Shown: positions 23,559-32,599 of the stretch, piece by piece
Numbering within the stretch: the stretch's first letter is position 1
Layout: every line of letters begins with the position of its first letter
Assembly: GCA_002746115.1 (NCBI GenBank)
Contig: NVXL01000217.1
Coordinates: 1-34,135, forward strand
Direction of reading: 5' to 3'
Length of the DNA stretch: 34,135 nt
Source: Alteromonadaceae bacterium
GTDB lineage: Bacteria > Pseudomonadota > Gammaproteobacteria > Pseudomonadales > Cellvibrionaceae
The notes under the pieces: model-generated
Seen by the model: the letters and a program-made list of their open reading frames with translations, nothing else
Told to the model about the DNA's origin: nothing
The model's database searches: none
Position numbers and translations under genes: made by a program

Positions 23559-24005
23559 TAACACTTAAGTTACCTGATAACAGTGAGCAAATCAGCACCT
23601 GTAAATGTTCGTTCTCTTCTTCTTTTTATTCATTCTTTTGTGCGTGTTTCATACCTATTTTGTATACATTCCACATGCATATAGTATTACCTACTGTAGG
23701 TGTTTAGCTCAAAATAGTAGGTGTTTAGCCTAAAATTAGGGGTTTAGGCATTAAACTTGTCTTCATTAGTACAAAATATGTGATGGCATAGCACTTCTTA
23801 GCATCTGTCTTGGTGCAAAATACCGAAAATATTGGTTTTAAGGTTCTAAAAATATACCTTATGCACCTTACCTTGCCATATAAGCCTGCTAAATGAGCAT
23901 GCGCATCAAGGTATACGTGCACCGAGAAAGACATTTTTAGGGTGTTTAGCTAACCTAGCCTTTGTTGACTCAGCCAGTGCCAACTTTAGTGAGCAAACTA
24001 AATTT
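23559..24005. other. AT-rich intergenic region without a convincing gene
   Basis: About 450 bases between the PilZ gene and the binding-protein gene. It is AT-rich and contains three copies of GGTGTTTAGC (listed separately). The one open frame (minus strand, 23725-23934) has no family features and is not called. Confidence 0.5.
23699..23950. repeat. GGTGTTTAGC direct repeats
   Basis: GGTGTTTAGC occurs exactly at 23699-23708, 23720-23729 and 23941-23950. The first two are spaced by 21 bases (two helical turns) within longer similar units (GTAGGTGTTTAGCTCAAAA and GTAGGTGTTTAGCCTAAAA). The third is about 55 bases before the binding-protein gene. The pattern suits a repeated regulator site on one helix face. 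Confidence 0.4.
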
Positions 24006-25247
24006 ATGTGTCTGCGAATGCCCCGTTACTTCTACAATAAGTCGATACCCTCCATTTGTTTGCTATTGCTGATATTCTCGCCTCTTTCTGCTTTTGCCGA
24101 TTCAAATAAAACGCCAATCGCTATTCTCTCAGAAGCTATTACCTCAGAAGCTATTGCCTCAAGCATAGTTAGCTCAAACGCCCTTACTTCCGATACCATT
24201 AATGTCGCTTTTATCTCACCCTGTTGTACGAGTTTTTGGGGGGATGTACGTGATTTTTCGCAAGATGTTGCCGGTGACTTAGGGATTAATCTGACGCACA
24301 TTTCAGCTAATAGCCGCTTTGAAACCTTAAAAAAAGCTAAAGCTTTATTCGAGCAAAACGAAAAGCCCGATTATCTTGTTTATCATTACCAAGTTCGAAC
24401 GAGCCCGCTCATTTTGCGCCTGGCTGAAGAGGCGGGTATTAAGTCCTTTATACTCAATACCAATATTCCTGAAACGGAAGTACAAGAGCTTGGCCTCCCC
24501 CGTGAGAAAATGAAGCATTGGATAGCCCATCTCTCACCTGACGATACCTACGTCGGTTATCAGCTAGCGGATCTCTTGATACGTGGTAAAAAAGAAAATA
24601 ACAAGTTCAGCAGTGCTGAGAACAAACCTATTAATATCATCGGCATTGGCGGTTTTGATTACCCTGTTGCAGGGCCCTTACGTGAGCGCGGTCTACGTCA
24701 GCGTATCGCCATGGAAAGTGACGTTGTCCTTAACCGTTATATCTTCACCGACTGGAGTGCTGAGAATGCCGCTGCTGGCGTAAGTCATTTATTGCGTATT
24801 TATCCCGATACCTCAGTGATCTGGGCGGCGACCGATAACTTAGCCCATGGGGCTGTGCGGGCAATTCGGGAACACGGTATCGATCGCGGTAAAAGCATCG
24901 CTGTTGGCGGTATCGATTGGACTTCTCAAGGTATTGCAGCTGTTAAAAGTGGTGATATGCAAGTGACTCTCGGCGGCCATTATATGAATGGTGGTTGGGC
25001 ATTAGTTTTGATTAATGATTTTCATCACGGCCTTGACTTTAAGGATGAGCTTGGCACCGTTATCAACTTACCAATGCTGCCGATTACCTCGCGGGAGGTG
25101 GATCAATACATAGAGGTATTTGGCGAAGATAAATGGAAGGATATCGACTTTAAACAGTATTCTAAGTACTTCAATCCATCCTTAACACGTTATGATTTCT
25201 CGCTCTCTAAGATATTCGAACATAATACCATCCAATTAGCGCAGTAA
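24006..25247 (+). CDS. Periplasmic sugar-type substrate-binding protein
   Basis: 413 residues. A signal peptide (core SICLLLLIFSPLSAFA) leads to a linker with a short repeat (SEAITSEAIASS), then a two-lobed type I periplasmic-binding fold similar to ribose/LuxP/TorT-type proteins: INVAFISPCCTSFWGDV, DYLVYHYQVRTSPLILRLAE, YVGYQLADLLI, GFDYPVAGPLRERGLRQR, VIWAATDNLAHGAVRAIREH, VGGIDWTSQGIAAVKSGDMQ and LGGHYMNGGWALVLINDFH. No permease or ATPase gene lies nearby, so it may serve a sensor kinase or a transporter encoded elsewhere. A porin-like gene follows. The paired cysteines in SPCCTSF are unusual for this family. Start at 24006 or 24018; neither has a strong ribosome site. Confidence 0.8.
   Translation: MCLRMPRYFYNKSIPSICLLLLIFSPLSAFADSNKTPIAILSEAITSEAIASSIVSSNALTSDTINVAFISPCCTSFWGDVRDFSQDVAGDLGINLTHISANSRFETLKKAKALFEQNEKPDYLVYHYQVRTSPLILRLAEEAGIKSFILNTNIPETEVQELGLPREKMKHWIAHLSPDDTYVGYQLADLLIRGKKENNKFSSAENKPINIIGIGGFDYPVAGPLRERGLRQRIAMESDVVLNRYIFTDWSAENAAAGVSHLLRIYPDTSVIWAATDNLAHGAVRAIREHGIDRGKSIAVGGIDWTSQGIAAVKSGDMQVTLGGHYMNGGWALVLINDFHHGLDFKDELGTVINLPMLPITSREVDQYIEVFGEDKWKDIDFKQYSKYFNPSLTRYDFSLSKIFEHNTIQLAQ
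24128..24157. repeat. 15-base tandem repeat in the binding-protein gene
   Basis: CTCAGAAGCTATTAC followed by CTCAGAAGCTATTGC, then a partial third copy. It encodes the SEAIT-SEAIA linker just after the signal peptide and so changes only linker length. Confidence 0.6.
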
Positions 25248-25431
25248 TGGCACAATAGGCATAGCGCTACGGTATCGTATACCCCTCCCGTAAGTGCTAT
25301 TCGCGGTATTGAAAACAACGAGTAAGATCCCCTGCAATATTAGGCATAATATACAGCTATGTTAAGTGTTTAATTTTTATGCTTAACACATACCGATGAA
25401 CACACATCGACTAAGGCACACAAGGCACATA

Positions 25432-26703
25432 ATGAACGGTCTCCTCCCTCGTATTCTAATAATGGCCATCGCATCAACCACCTTACCCGTTTTAGCTGAG
25501 GTTGAACCTGGTTTTAATACACAAGTCACCTTGCAAGCTTCTCGTAACAACGGTATGGATACTTGGTTGAATGGTGGTTATGGCCGATTTTCTCATGGTG
25601 ATGATAGCCAATCCGACACTGCCTTTAATGGGCGTATTGACCTCGGTTACAAAGCTCGATTTTGGCAAAATTTCGAAATTTCCACCCACTTACAAGCTCG
25701 CCAAGGGAGCGGAGACGATGAGCGTGACGCGCTTGGTTTAGTCACGATGAAATTGCGCTACGTGCAAGCGACCGCAGAGCAACAGCGTTTAATGGTGACT
25801 TTAGGGCAGTTTTTTCTCCCCACCAGTATGGAAAATACCGACCCTTTTTGGGAGAGCCCCTATACCATTACCTATTCCAGTATGAACAGCTGGATAGGCG
25901 AAGAGTTTCGGCCTATCGGCATTGATTTAGATTACCGCTGGACCTTAGCCGATAAACAACAATTTAAACTCGCCGCCACAGCCTTTCAAGGCAATGACTC
26001 CATGGGTGCCATGCTCGCTTGGCGAGGCTGGAGTTATGGTAATCACTTATCCGTTTATGGTGAGACCTTAGCCCTGCCCGACTTATACTCATTGCAAGAG
26101 CCTAATGCCTTTGCTATCCAAAATGACAGTGGCAGTACACCTGTTACAGGCGATTTTGATGGTGATATTGGCTTTGCCTTACGCGGCTCATGGCGCTTGA
26201 ATAGCGATACCCAAGTGAAATTAACGCACGTCGATAACAACGGTGATAAAGGATTACATAACGATCCAGGTGACGGCGAGTATGCTTGGCGTACCCGTTT
26301 TACCCTTGTAGGTTTTGAGTCAGCACCCGCGCCAAACGTGACATTTTTAGGGGAATATATGAGCGGTAGCAGCATTATGGGCGCCACACCAACCCATGTT
26401 GATATCGACTTTGAGAGCCTTTACTTACTCACATCGCTACGGCAAAACGATTGGCGTTATAGCCTGCGCTATGACACTTTTAGCATTACAGATCGAGATT
26501 TATTAAAGCAAGACCCCAACTGGGACGACGGCGAGAGCCTAACCTTTGCCGTCTTTTGGCAGCAAGCCAGGTCTAAGCTTAGCCTTGGCGCCGAAGTACT
26601 AGCACTCGATAGTGAGCGCAAGCGTGTAATTGTCGACGGAACCTTACTGCAAAACCCGCGAGACCAGCTCCAGTTCAGCCTTCAAGCAAGATACCGTCTA
26701 TAA
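25432..26703 (+). CDS. Outer-membrane porin-like beta-barrel protein
   Basis: 423 residues from the ATG at 25432, which has AAGG 6 bases upstream. An earlier ATG at 25396 would add 12 residues ahead of the signal peptide with no ribosome site. The signal peptide (MNGLLPRILIMAIASTTLPVLA) leads into alternating beta strands throughout: FNGRIDLGYKARFWQNFEIS, LVTMKLRYVQATAEQQRLMV, LGQFFLPTSMENTDPFWESP, FKLAATAFQGN, GFALRGSWRLNSDTQVKLTH, WRYSLRYDTFSI and a terminal LQFSLQARYRL. The GQFFLPTSMENTDPFWE part recalls substrate-specific porins. No specific family is assigned. It lies downstream of the binding-protein gene on the same strand, so the two may act together in uptake. Confidence 0.72.
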   Translation: MNGLLPRILIMAIASTTLPVLAEVEPGFNTQVTLQASRNNGMDTWLNGGYGRFSHGDDSQSDTAFNGRIDLGYKARFWQNFEISTHLQARQGSGDDERDALGLVTMKLRYVQATAEQQRLMVTLGQFFLPTSMENTDPFWESPYTITYSSMNSWIGEEFRPIGIDLDYRWTLADKQQFKLAATAFQGNDSMGAMLAWRGWSYGNHLSVYGETLALPDLYSLQEPNAFAIQNDSGSTPVTGDFDGDIGFALRGSWRLNSDTQVKLTHVDNNGDKGLHNDPGDGEYAWRTRFTLVGFESAPAPNVTFLGEYMSGSSIMGATPTHVDIDFESLYLLTSLRQNDWRYSLRYDTFSITDRDLLKQDPNWDDGESLTFAVFWQQARSKLSLGAEVLALDSERKRVIVDGTLLQNPRDQLQFSLQARYRL

Positions 26704-26749
26704 GCTTTTAAATTTTTAAGCTTCTAGGTTAATAAGCTAGCTCTTCTGG

Positions 26750-27379
26750 CTAGTAATCCACGCCTTGGCGGGCCTTAATGCCCTGCTTAAAGGCGTGTTT
26801 GATCTCTTTTACTTCAGATACTGTATCCATCGCCTCGCGCAGTGCACTGCCGCCCCCGCGACCAGTAATCACCACACTCTGTTCAATCGGGCGACGCTTA
26901 ATCGTATCAATCACATCCGCTTCATCTAGGTAGCCGTAGGCCAGCATATAGGTAAGCTCGTCAAGCACGATTAGCTGATATTCCGGGTTGCCCAGCATTG
27001 GCTCAACAAAAGCCCATGTAGTTTGCGCCGCGCGAATATCCGACTCCCGATCTTGCGTATCCCAGGTAAAGCCTGTGCCCATCTGGTAAAAGTCCACCTG
27101 CGGGCATTGTTGTTGAAGGTACAGCTCTTCGCCAGAGAGTTGCTGCCCTTTAATAAACTGCACAACACCGATTTTATGGCCATAACCCAAGGCACGCATG
27201 ATCATGCCAAAAGCTGAGCTGCTTTTACCCTTGCCGTTGCCGGTAAGCAAAATAGACACGCCACGCTCAATTGAGGCCGCTTCTATATTGGCGTCAACCT
27301 TCGTTTTTTGTTTTTCCATGGCCTTTTTATGCTTTTCTTGTTTACGCTCCTGACCATCTTCTGGAGTCTGTTCACTCAT
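26750..27379 (-). CDS. cobO: Cob(I)yrinic acid a,c-diamide adenosyltransferase
   Basis: 209 residues of the CobA/CobO/BtuR family, which adds the adenosyl group to cobalt in cobalamin or its precursors using ATP. Visible: P-loop LTGNGKGKSSSAFG (45-58), MRALGYGHKIGVVQFIKG, VDFYQMGTGFTWDTQDRE, YQLIVLDELTYMLAYGYL and VVITGRGGGSALREAMD. No other cobalamin gene is nearby and no B12 riboswitch was recognised upstream, so it may serve corrinoid salvage (BtuR role). AGGA lies 8 bases before the ATG. Confidence 0.95.
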   Translation of the reverse strand: MSEQTPEDGQERKQEKHKKAMEKQKTKVDANIEAASIERGVSILLTGNGKGKSSSAFGMIMRALGYGHKIGVVQFIKGQQLSGEELYLQQQCPQVDFYQMGTGFTWDTQDRESDIRAAQTTWAFVEPMLGNPEYQLIVLDELTYMLAYGYLDEADVIDTIKRRPIEQSVVITGRGGGSALREAMDTVSEVKEIKHAFKQGIKARQGVDY

Positions 27380-27592
27380 GAGCTAATCCTGTGGTGTTAA
27401 ACTAATGGTTAATTCATTGCTTGTGTTTGCTAGGGCTAAGCTTGTATAACGAGTTTCACGTTTAGTTCTAGCCTGTCAGTGGCGCTTAGTCTCGCACGTT
27501 TATTTAAGGTCGTGCGTGCTGGTGTAGTTCAGTTGCCAAGACGGGATAAGCCTTAAGCGTTTACTCTTAATCTGAAGTATGTGGAGGCTAGC

Positions 27593-27991
27593 ATGCCTAG
27601 TTATGTATCGGCGTTATATATTGCGCTTTCGACCATTTTTATTCTCGCCCTTGCTTACCGGGTCACCGTGTTCCGTCGTACTTACAAAGTTGGCATTGGC
27701 GCGGGGGATAATCAAGATCTCGATGTCGCGATTCGCTGCCACGCCAACACTATCGAAAACCTACCCCTGGCACTGCTTTTATTGCTAATGGCGGAACTTA
27801 GTGGTCTGCCCGCACTCACAGTGCACGCCGCAGGCTCTGTGTTACTGGTGATGCGTGCATATTATGCCCTTGGTATGACAGGTACTCGTGGAGGATATTC
27901 GCGCGGTCGTTTTATTGGTACACTCGGTACTTGGACTGTGATGTTGGTGTTGTCAGGTTTTATTATATTCCAGTTTATTGCTGCGCAATAA
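27593..27991 (+). CDS. MAPEG family membrane protein
   Basis: 132 residues from the ATG at 27593, with GGAGG 5 bases upstream; the frame also begins at a GTG at 27581, which overlaps that ribosome site. It has four hydrophobic helices and the MAPEG signature around AIRCHANTIENLPLALLLLL. MAPEG proteins include glutathione transferases and peroxidases of membranes; bacterial members are mostly uncharacterised. It is transcribed alone, divergent from cobO. Confidence 0.88.
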   Translation: MPSYVSALYIALSTIFILALAYRVTVFRRTYKVGIGAGDNQDLDVAIRCHANTIENLPLALLLLLMAELSGLPALTVHAAGSVLLVMRAYYALGMTGTRGGYSRGRFIGTLGTWTVMLVLSGFIIFQFIAAQ

Positions 27992-28053
27992 GCCGATACT
28001 AGACATGCCAAGTGTGATAAACAAAAATAAAATAGACCTTATTATTCGTAACT

Positions 28054-29322
28054 ATGAGCGCTAAACCTTGGGTCATCGTCGGCATCCTCGCCGGCTTCGT
28101 AGCTGGCTGGCAAACTCGCAGCGCTATTGTGTCGCCGCCTGTCCCTATACTTGTTAACGTGCCAGCTGTAAATGCCAATTCCTATGATTCTCGCTTACCA
28201 CAGCAATACCAGAATAGCGTACCCGGGCAACAACAGTTCCGCCCAGTGCAAGCACCTTATCGGCCTCAAGCCTTAGCCGAAGAAACTCAGCCAGAAAAAC
28301 CGGATCAAGAAGTGGCCTTTAAGGGCTTGCTGGATACGCATCGTTATCGCGACGCCATGGATCTTTATCGCTTGACTGAGTCGAGTGGTGATATTCCAAT
28401 TGAGCGTTTAAAAAGTACACTAGAGAAATACCTTAAAACCTTAATATCCACAGAAAATACCGAAGACTTTACGGAGTTAACTGATAGGTTCTTGGCCTAT
28501 TATTATGACGATATTGATGTTTTATTATTGCTCGCAGATTTTAATCAAAGCACGGGTTTATTTTTAGAGGCGATTAATGTTTATCAAATTGTTGATAGTT
28601 ATGCTTATACCCACGGTGCTGCGCAAAAAGTATTAACGAAGTTCGAGCGATTTTTACATGAAACCAATGAGGCGCTGGAATATCAAAACGACTGGTTTAC
28701 GCTTAAAATCCTCTATCAGCAAGCGGAAGCACTCGGTTTAATTAAAGACAATCACCGCCTGCGCCAAGCCCAAGTTTATATTAAATCCGGTGAGTCTTAT
28801 TACGCCCGTGAAATTTTGCTCGCTTTGCAAGGTAATCACAGATGGGGTGAGGATGCGAAGGAGCTGCTCACGCAACTCGACGGTGGCGCCGAAGCCACCA
28901 TCGCCAGTGCGCCGCCGCCTAGAAGTAGCGATTTTGATAGCCATGTTGCCTTGCAGAAACACGGTAATCAATTTGTGATTCCCCTCGGTTTGACTGAAGA
29001 CAGTAGTCTGAATTTATTGATCGACACCGGCGCCTCAATGACGACAATCTCGCGTGACCGTTTCGATCAATTATCTCGTCATGATAATTTTACCGAAGTT
29101 GGCCATCGCATGTTCCGCACCGCCAACGGCCTTACTAAAGGCACTGTTTATAATGCCGAGCATATGCGCTTTGGCAGCTACACCTTGCACTCCATGCAAA
29201 TCGCCGTCTTGGAATTTAATATGGGGGGTGATATCGCTGGCTTATTAGGGATGAATATTCTAGGGCGTTTTCGTTTTCAGATGGATCAGGAAAAAAGTGA
29301 GCTTTTGTTGACCCCGCGTTAG
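28054..29322 (+). CDS. Membrane-anchored retropepsin-like aspartic protease
   Basis: 422 residues. One N-terminal membrane helix (WVIVGILAGFVAGW, 6-19), a proline/glutamine-rich linker (25-85), a helical TPR-like region (85-275) and a C-terminal retropepsin-like domain: catalytic LLIDTGAS (321-328, D324) and the companion GLLGMNILGRF (396-406). Such single-domain proteases act as dimers; bacterial relatives are poorly studied. The TPR-like part probably binds partners or substrates in the periplasm (inference). It ends 4 bases before a convergent barrel gene. Confidence 0.82.
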   Translation: MSAKPWVIVGILAGFVAGWQTRSAIVSPPVPILVNVPAVNANSYDSRLPQQYQNSVPGQQQFRPVQAPYRPQALAEETQPEKPDQEVAFKGLLDTHRYRDAMDLYRLTESSGDIPIERLKSTLEKYLKTLISTENTEDFTELTDRFLAYYYDDIDVLLLLADFNQSTGLFLEAINVYQIVDSYAYTHGAAQKVLTKFERFLHETNEALEYQNDWFTLKILYQQAEALGLIKDNHRLRQAQVYIKSGESYYAREILLALQGNHRWGEDAKELLTQLDGGAEATIASAPPPRSSDFDSHVALQKHGNQFVIPLGLTEDSSLNLLIDTGASMTTISRDRFDQLSRHDNFTEVGHRMFRTANGLTKGTVYNAEHMRFGSYTLHSMQIAVLEFNMGGDIAGLLGMNILGRFRFQMDQEKSELLLTPR

Positions 29323-29326
29323 GGGG

Positions 29327-29881
29327 CTAAAACACCCAGCCTAATGAATATTCAATCTTCGCCTCCGGGTCTTCAAACTCGTCATTTATATGCACAAAAT
29401 CACCGCTTGCATCTTTTTCTTCAATCTCACCAAAAGTATTGAGTAGAACTCCGCCGGCAAGGCTCATGTTAAATGACTCCCAGAGCCAAGAGTAACCGAC
29501 CATTAAATCCATTTCGAAGCCGGTCGCATCGCCGGTAGTTTGTGGGCGGAAGAGGTGAGATGATGATGTTTCCATATCCACATAGCGTAACTCACCGGAA
29601 ACAAAAATCCCTTTATAGGCCGTATTTGAAAAATATTTGTTAGCTCTTAATCCAAGCGCAAAACCTTCGCGGTCGCGAAAAATAAAGTTACCGGACTCGT
29701 GATATGTGAATGTGGGGGAGAGGGTGTAGCCTTGGCTGAGCTCAATCTCAAGGTCGGCTTTATATGAGCCGATAATCATATTTATCGGGTCAATTCTGAG
29801 GTTAACATCCGCATAAACCGGTTGAAGCGTGCAAGCTACGCTACCTGCAATGAGAGCTACGAGTAGATTCTTTTTTAACAT
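29327..29881 (-). CDS. Small outer-membrane barrel protein
   Basis: 184 residues from the ATG at 29881, which has AAGGA 8 bases upstream; an ATG six bases earlier (29887) is too close to that site. The signal peptide (MLKKNLLVALIAGSVACTLQ, ending VYA) is followed by strands typical of an eight-stranded barrel: DLEIELSQGYTLSPTFTYHE, GFALGLRANKYFS, GIFVSGELRYVDM, GFEMDLMVGYSWLWESFNMS and a terminal IEYSLGWVF. Substrate and family are not recognised. The cysteine at 18 is not in a proper lipobox. Confidence 0.72.
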   Translation of the reverse strand: MLKKNLLVALIAGSVACTLQPVYADVNLRIDPINMIIGSYKADLEIELSQGYTLSPTFTYHESGNFIFRDREGFALGLRANKYFSNTAYKGIFVSGELRYVDMETSSSHLFRPQTTGDATGFEMDLMVGYSWLWESFNMSLAGGVLLNTFGEIEEKDASGDFVHINDEFEDPEAKIEYSLGWVF

Positions 29882-30028
29882 GCGCATTATCCTTAAATTT
29901 CCTTTGTCTGGAGTACATAATCACTGTGTTTGTTAATCGCTGTATGTGTTGATTTGTGTGAGCGGCTTGATTTTACACATGCGCACTCACATACTAAACC
30001 CCAATTTCTCTATACTGGCTATACGTAA

Positions 30029-30925
30029 ATGAATAGCAGCGACTTAAACCTTATCCGTGCCTTCTGGGCGGTTTCTCAATGCGGTAGCTTCTCAGAAGCG
30101 GCACGAAGCCTCGGCTCTACCCAGCCAACACTGACCCGTCAGATTCAATGCTTGGAGCGACAAAGCGGCTTGCATCTGTTTGAGCGGAGTAATAAAGGCC
30201 TGAAAATTACCGAAGCTGGGGAGCGTTTGGTCGAGTCTGCTGGCGAGGTGATGAAGCAAGTGGATGGCTTTCATCGTAGTATCACGGGGCAGGAAGATAC
30301 AATTGAGGGCAGCATCCGTATTACCTGTAGTGAGCTATTCGGTTTGTATTCTATGCCTGATGCGCTCTGTGCCATGCAGCAATCTTACCCAGAGCTTAAA
30401 GTTGAGTTGGATATTAACGATAATATTGCCAGCTTAAGCCGTCGCGATGCTGATATTGCAATTCGCTCTCCTAAACCCACACAAACAGATGTCGTTAGCA
30501 GGTATTTGTGTGATTGTAGTTTAGGCGTTTACGGCACCAAGGCTTTGTTGGAGCGCTATGATTATCCGGATAATTTGCCTGATATAATAAAGTGCCCCTT
30601 GATTGGTTTTGATAAAAATAAAGTGGCCAAAGAAGAGCTGAAGGCGATGGACTTGGGGATAGGGCGAGAACAATTTAGTATGCTAACCGACAGTATGCTT
30701 CAGCAGTTGGCTTTGGCGCGTGCGGGAGTTGGTTTGTGTATGACTTTTCGCTATGTTGCACAGCGGTTCCCTGAGTTAATTCGGGTGGGAGAGGGTTTGG
30801 CTATGCCGGAGGCTGAATTTTGGCTGGTGTGCCATGCGGATATTCAATACAGTAAAAAAATACGTGCTGTGATGCGATTTTTGGGGGATTGGTTCACTAC
30901 GGGGAATCGCTTCCCCGGTAATTAG
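30029..30925 (+). CDS. LysR-family transcriptional regulator
   Basis: 298 residues. N-terminal winged helix-turn-helix (LNLIRAFWAVSQCGSFSEAA, LGSTQPTLTRQIQCLERQ) and an effector domain in which IRITCSELFGLYSMPDALC and RRDADIAIRSPKP are typical of the AaeR/DsdC-like LysR subgroup. The target is not evident. The divergent neighbour is the small barrel gene, 140 bases away, so that is one candidate target. No strong ribosome site precedes the ATG. Confidence 0.88.
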   Translation: MNSSDLNLIRAFWAVSQCGSFSEAARSLGSTQPTLTRQIQCLERQSGLHLFERSNKGLKITEAGERLVESAGEVMKQVDGFHRSITGQEDTIEGSIRITCSELFGLYSMPDALCAMQQSYPELKVELDINDNIASLSRRDADIAIRSPKPTQTDVVSRYLCDCSLGVYGTKALLERYDYPDNLPDIIKCPLIGFDKNKVAKEELKAMDLGIGREQFSMLTDSMLQQLALARAGVGLCMTFRYVAQRFPELIRVGEGLAMPEAEFWLVCHADIQYSKKIRAVMRFLGDWFTTGNRFPGN

Positions 30926-30984
30926 GGCGGTTAAAAATCAAATCAAGTCAATGTAATAAACGCCCTTTAGCTTTGGTGAGCGTA

Positions 30985-32538
30985 TCACGCACCCTCTTCA
31001 ATCCACTCGCCAATATTTCTCTCTTGATGATCAAAGGCCACGCCTAACAGTGTGATTTTCTTACCTTGTCCTTGGTATTTTTGCGCATACTGCTTGTCTT
31101 TAATTTGCTGTAAAGCGTCATCTTTATTACCTTGCAGCTTAAACTCTATGATGTAGATAGTCTTATCTGTTTCGACAACGCAGTCGATTCGGCCTTTGTT
31201 AGTGCTAACCTCCACCTCTGCTGTAAACCCTAATAACTTACAGATTACAAAAAACAAGGATTGATAATATTTTTCGTTTTTTAAAGTAATCTCATAGGGT
31301 ACACCAGCTAAAAATATTCGTAACTGTTCAATAAACCCTGCGATATTGTTTTGGTTTAAAAAACGATGCATTTTAGCGGCATAGGTCTTAGCAGAGCTTG
31401 GCGCGATGGCGGCGTAATTTGCCACTAAAGACTCATAAAAAGCGTCTTTTACTTCTTTGTTAGGGAAGTCTAAGCAATATAGGGGCGCCTCGTAGCTTTT
31501 TAAGGTCAAATAACCGGTTTGTAATAATACAGCATAGACGTCTAGCTGCTCGGGCTCTACGGCATAAAAAGCGCTTTCGCTCACTTCAACGGATGCGAGT
31601 TCAGATAAATCTGTTTGTTCGCGTTTTAATAAATTAATTAAAAATGTTGGCGTTGCGGTTTGAAACCAGTAATTCTCAAATTTTAAGGTGTCAAATAAAG
31701 ATAGTACTGAGTGTGGGTTGTAAACTCGATTACTTTCTAGGTTAAAACAATAGCCGTTATACCAATGGGCGATTTCTTGCTTTGCTTGCTCGTCAGTGAG
31801 CTGTAATTTATTCGCTAATGCTGCGGTTGGGGCGCTAAAGTATTGGGTCATTTCCTGTTGGGTGTAGCCGCAAAGCGTGGCGTAACGTGCGTGTGTACTA
31901 ATGTCACGCAGGTTATTCATTCCGGAGAAAACGCTCACTTTCGAAAACTTAGAGACGCCTGTGATAAAAACAAAGTGTAAATGCGCATCTAGTGTTTTAA
32001 GCATCGCGTAAAAAGCGTTTAAGGTGTCTTTTACACTGACAAGCTCGTCGCTTTCTAATGTGTTGAGAATAGGCTTGTCATATTCATCAATAAGCAGCGC
32101 AACGCGTTTACCTGTATTTTGGTGTAAGCGGGTGACGATTTCACTGAACTGTCGTTCAAAGTGTGTACTTGTTAGGCTGATGCCGTGGGCTTGCGCTAAG
32201 GATTGAGCTTGCTCGCTAATAAATGCTTCTAAGCTTGGGGCGTCGGTGATTTTTGCTGCGGTAAACTCTAGTTTGATGACTGGAACGGATTCAAATGCGT
32301 AGTCAGTATTGGCGATATCGAGGCCTTTGAATAGCGCTTTTTCACCTAAAAATAGTGACTCTAGTGTCGATACCAGTAGGGATTTACCAAAGCGTCGTGG
32401 GCGGGATAAAAAATACCATTCGCCTTGATCTATTAACTCGTAAATTAGCGCTGTTTTATCCACGTAAACGTAGTTTTGTTGGATAACTTTGCTAAAAGTT
32501 TGTACGCCTAGGGGGTATTTCATCGTTTGTTGCGCCAA
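30985..32538 (-). CDS. AAA-ATPase-like protein with PD-(D/E)XK nuclease domain
   Basis: 517 residues. The N-terminal AAA-ATPase-like domain opens with YPLGVQTFSKVIQQNYVYVD and has a variant P-loop SRPRRFGKS (45-53) and Walker B ALLIDEYD (147-154), followed by sensor-like HFVFITGVSKFSKVS. The C-terminal part is a PD-(D/E)XK nuclease-like domain: GRIDCVVE (449-456, D452) and IYIIEFKLQG (461-470, E466/K468). This two-domain family occurs in many copies in some bacteria; its role is unknown, with suggestions of mobile-element or defence links. It looks intact. It is transcribed alone on the minus strand. Confidence 0.88.
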   Translation of the reverse strand: MAQQTMKYPLGVQTFSKVIQQNYVYVDKTALIYELIDQGEWYFLSRPRRFGKSLLVSTLESLFLGEKALFKGLDIANTDYAFESVPVIKLEFTAAKITDAPSLEAFISEQAQSLAQAHGISLTSTHFERQFSEIVTRLHQNTGKRVALLIDEYDKPILNTLESDELVSVKDTLNAFYAMLKTLDAHLHFVFITGVSKFSKVSVFSGMNNLRDISTHARYATLCGYTQQEMTQYFSAPTAALANKLQLTDEQAKQEIAHWYNGYCFNLESNRVYNPHSVLSLFDTLKFENYWFQTATPTFLINLLKREQTDLSELASVEVSESAFYAVEPEQLDVYAVLLQTGYLTLKSYEAPLYCLDFPNKEVKDAFYESLVANYAAIAPSSAKTYAAKMHRFLNQNNIAGFIEQLRIFLAGVPYEITLKNEKYYQSLFFVICKLLGFTAEVEVSTNKGRIDCVVETDKTIYIIEFKLQGNKDDALQQIKDKQYAQKYQGQGKKITLLGVAFDHQERNIGEWIEEGA

Positions 32539-32599
32539 GTGCTATTCGTATTCAATAAGCGCAGTATACCACTGATCTTGTGGCTATTAGCTTGATAGT

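Noticed and set aside
23695-23735. Possible CRISPR array
   Set aside because: Only two adjacent short copies at 21-base period, without spacers of CRISPR size and without cas genes.
23725-23934. 69-codon minus-strand open frame between PilZ and binding-protein genes
   Set aside because: No ribosome site or recognisable feature, in AT-rich DNA that carries direct repeats.
27480-27515. CGCACG/CGTGCG inverted repeat upstream of the MAPEG gene
   Set aside because: Only six-base arms in a short GC-rich stretch; not clearly above chance.
27380-27592. Cobalamin riboswitch upstream of cobO
   Set aside because: No B12-box-like sequence was found in the 213 bases between cobO and the MAPEG gene.
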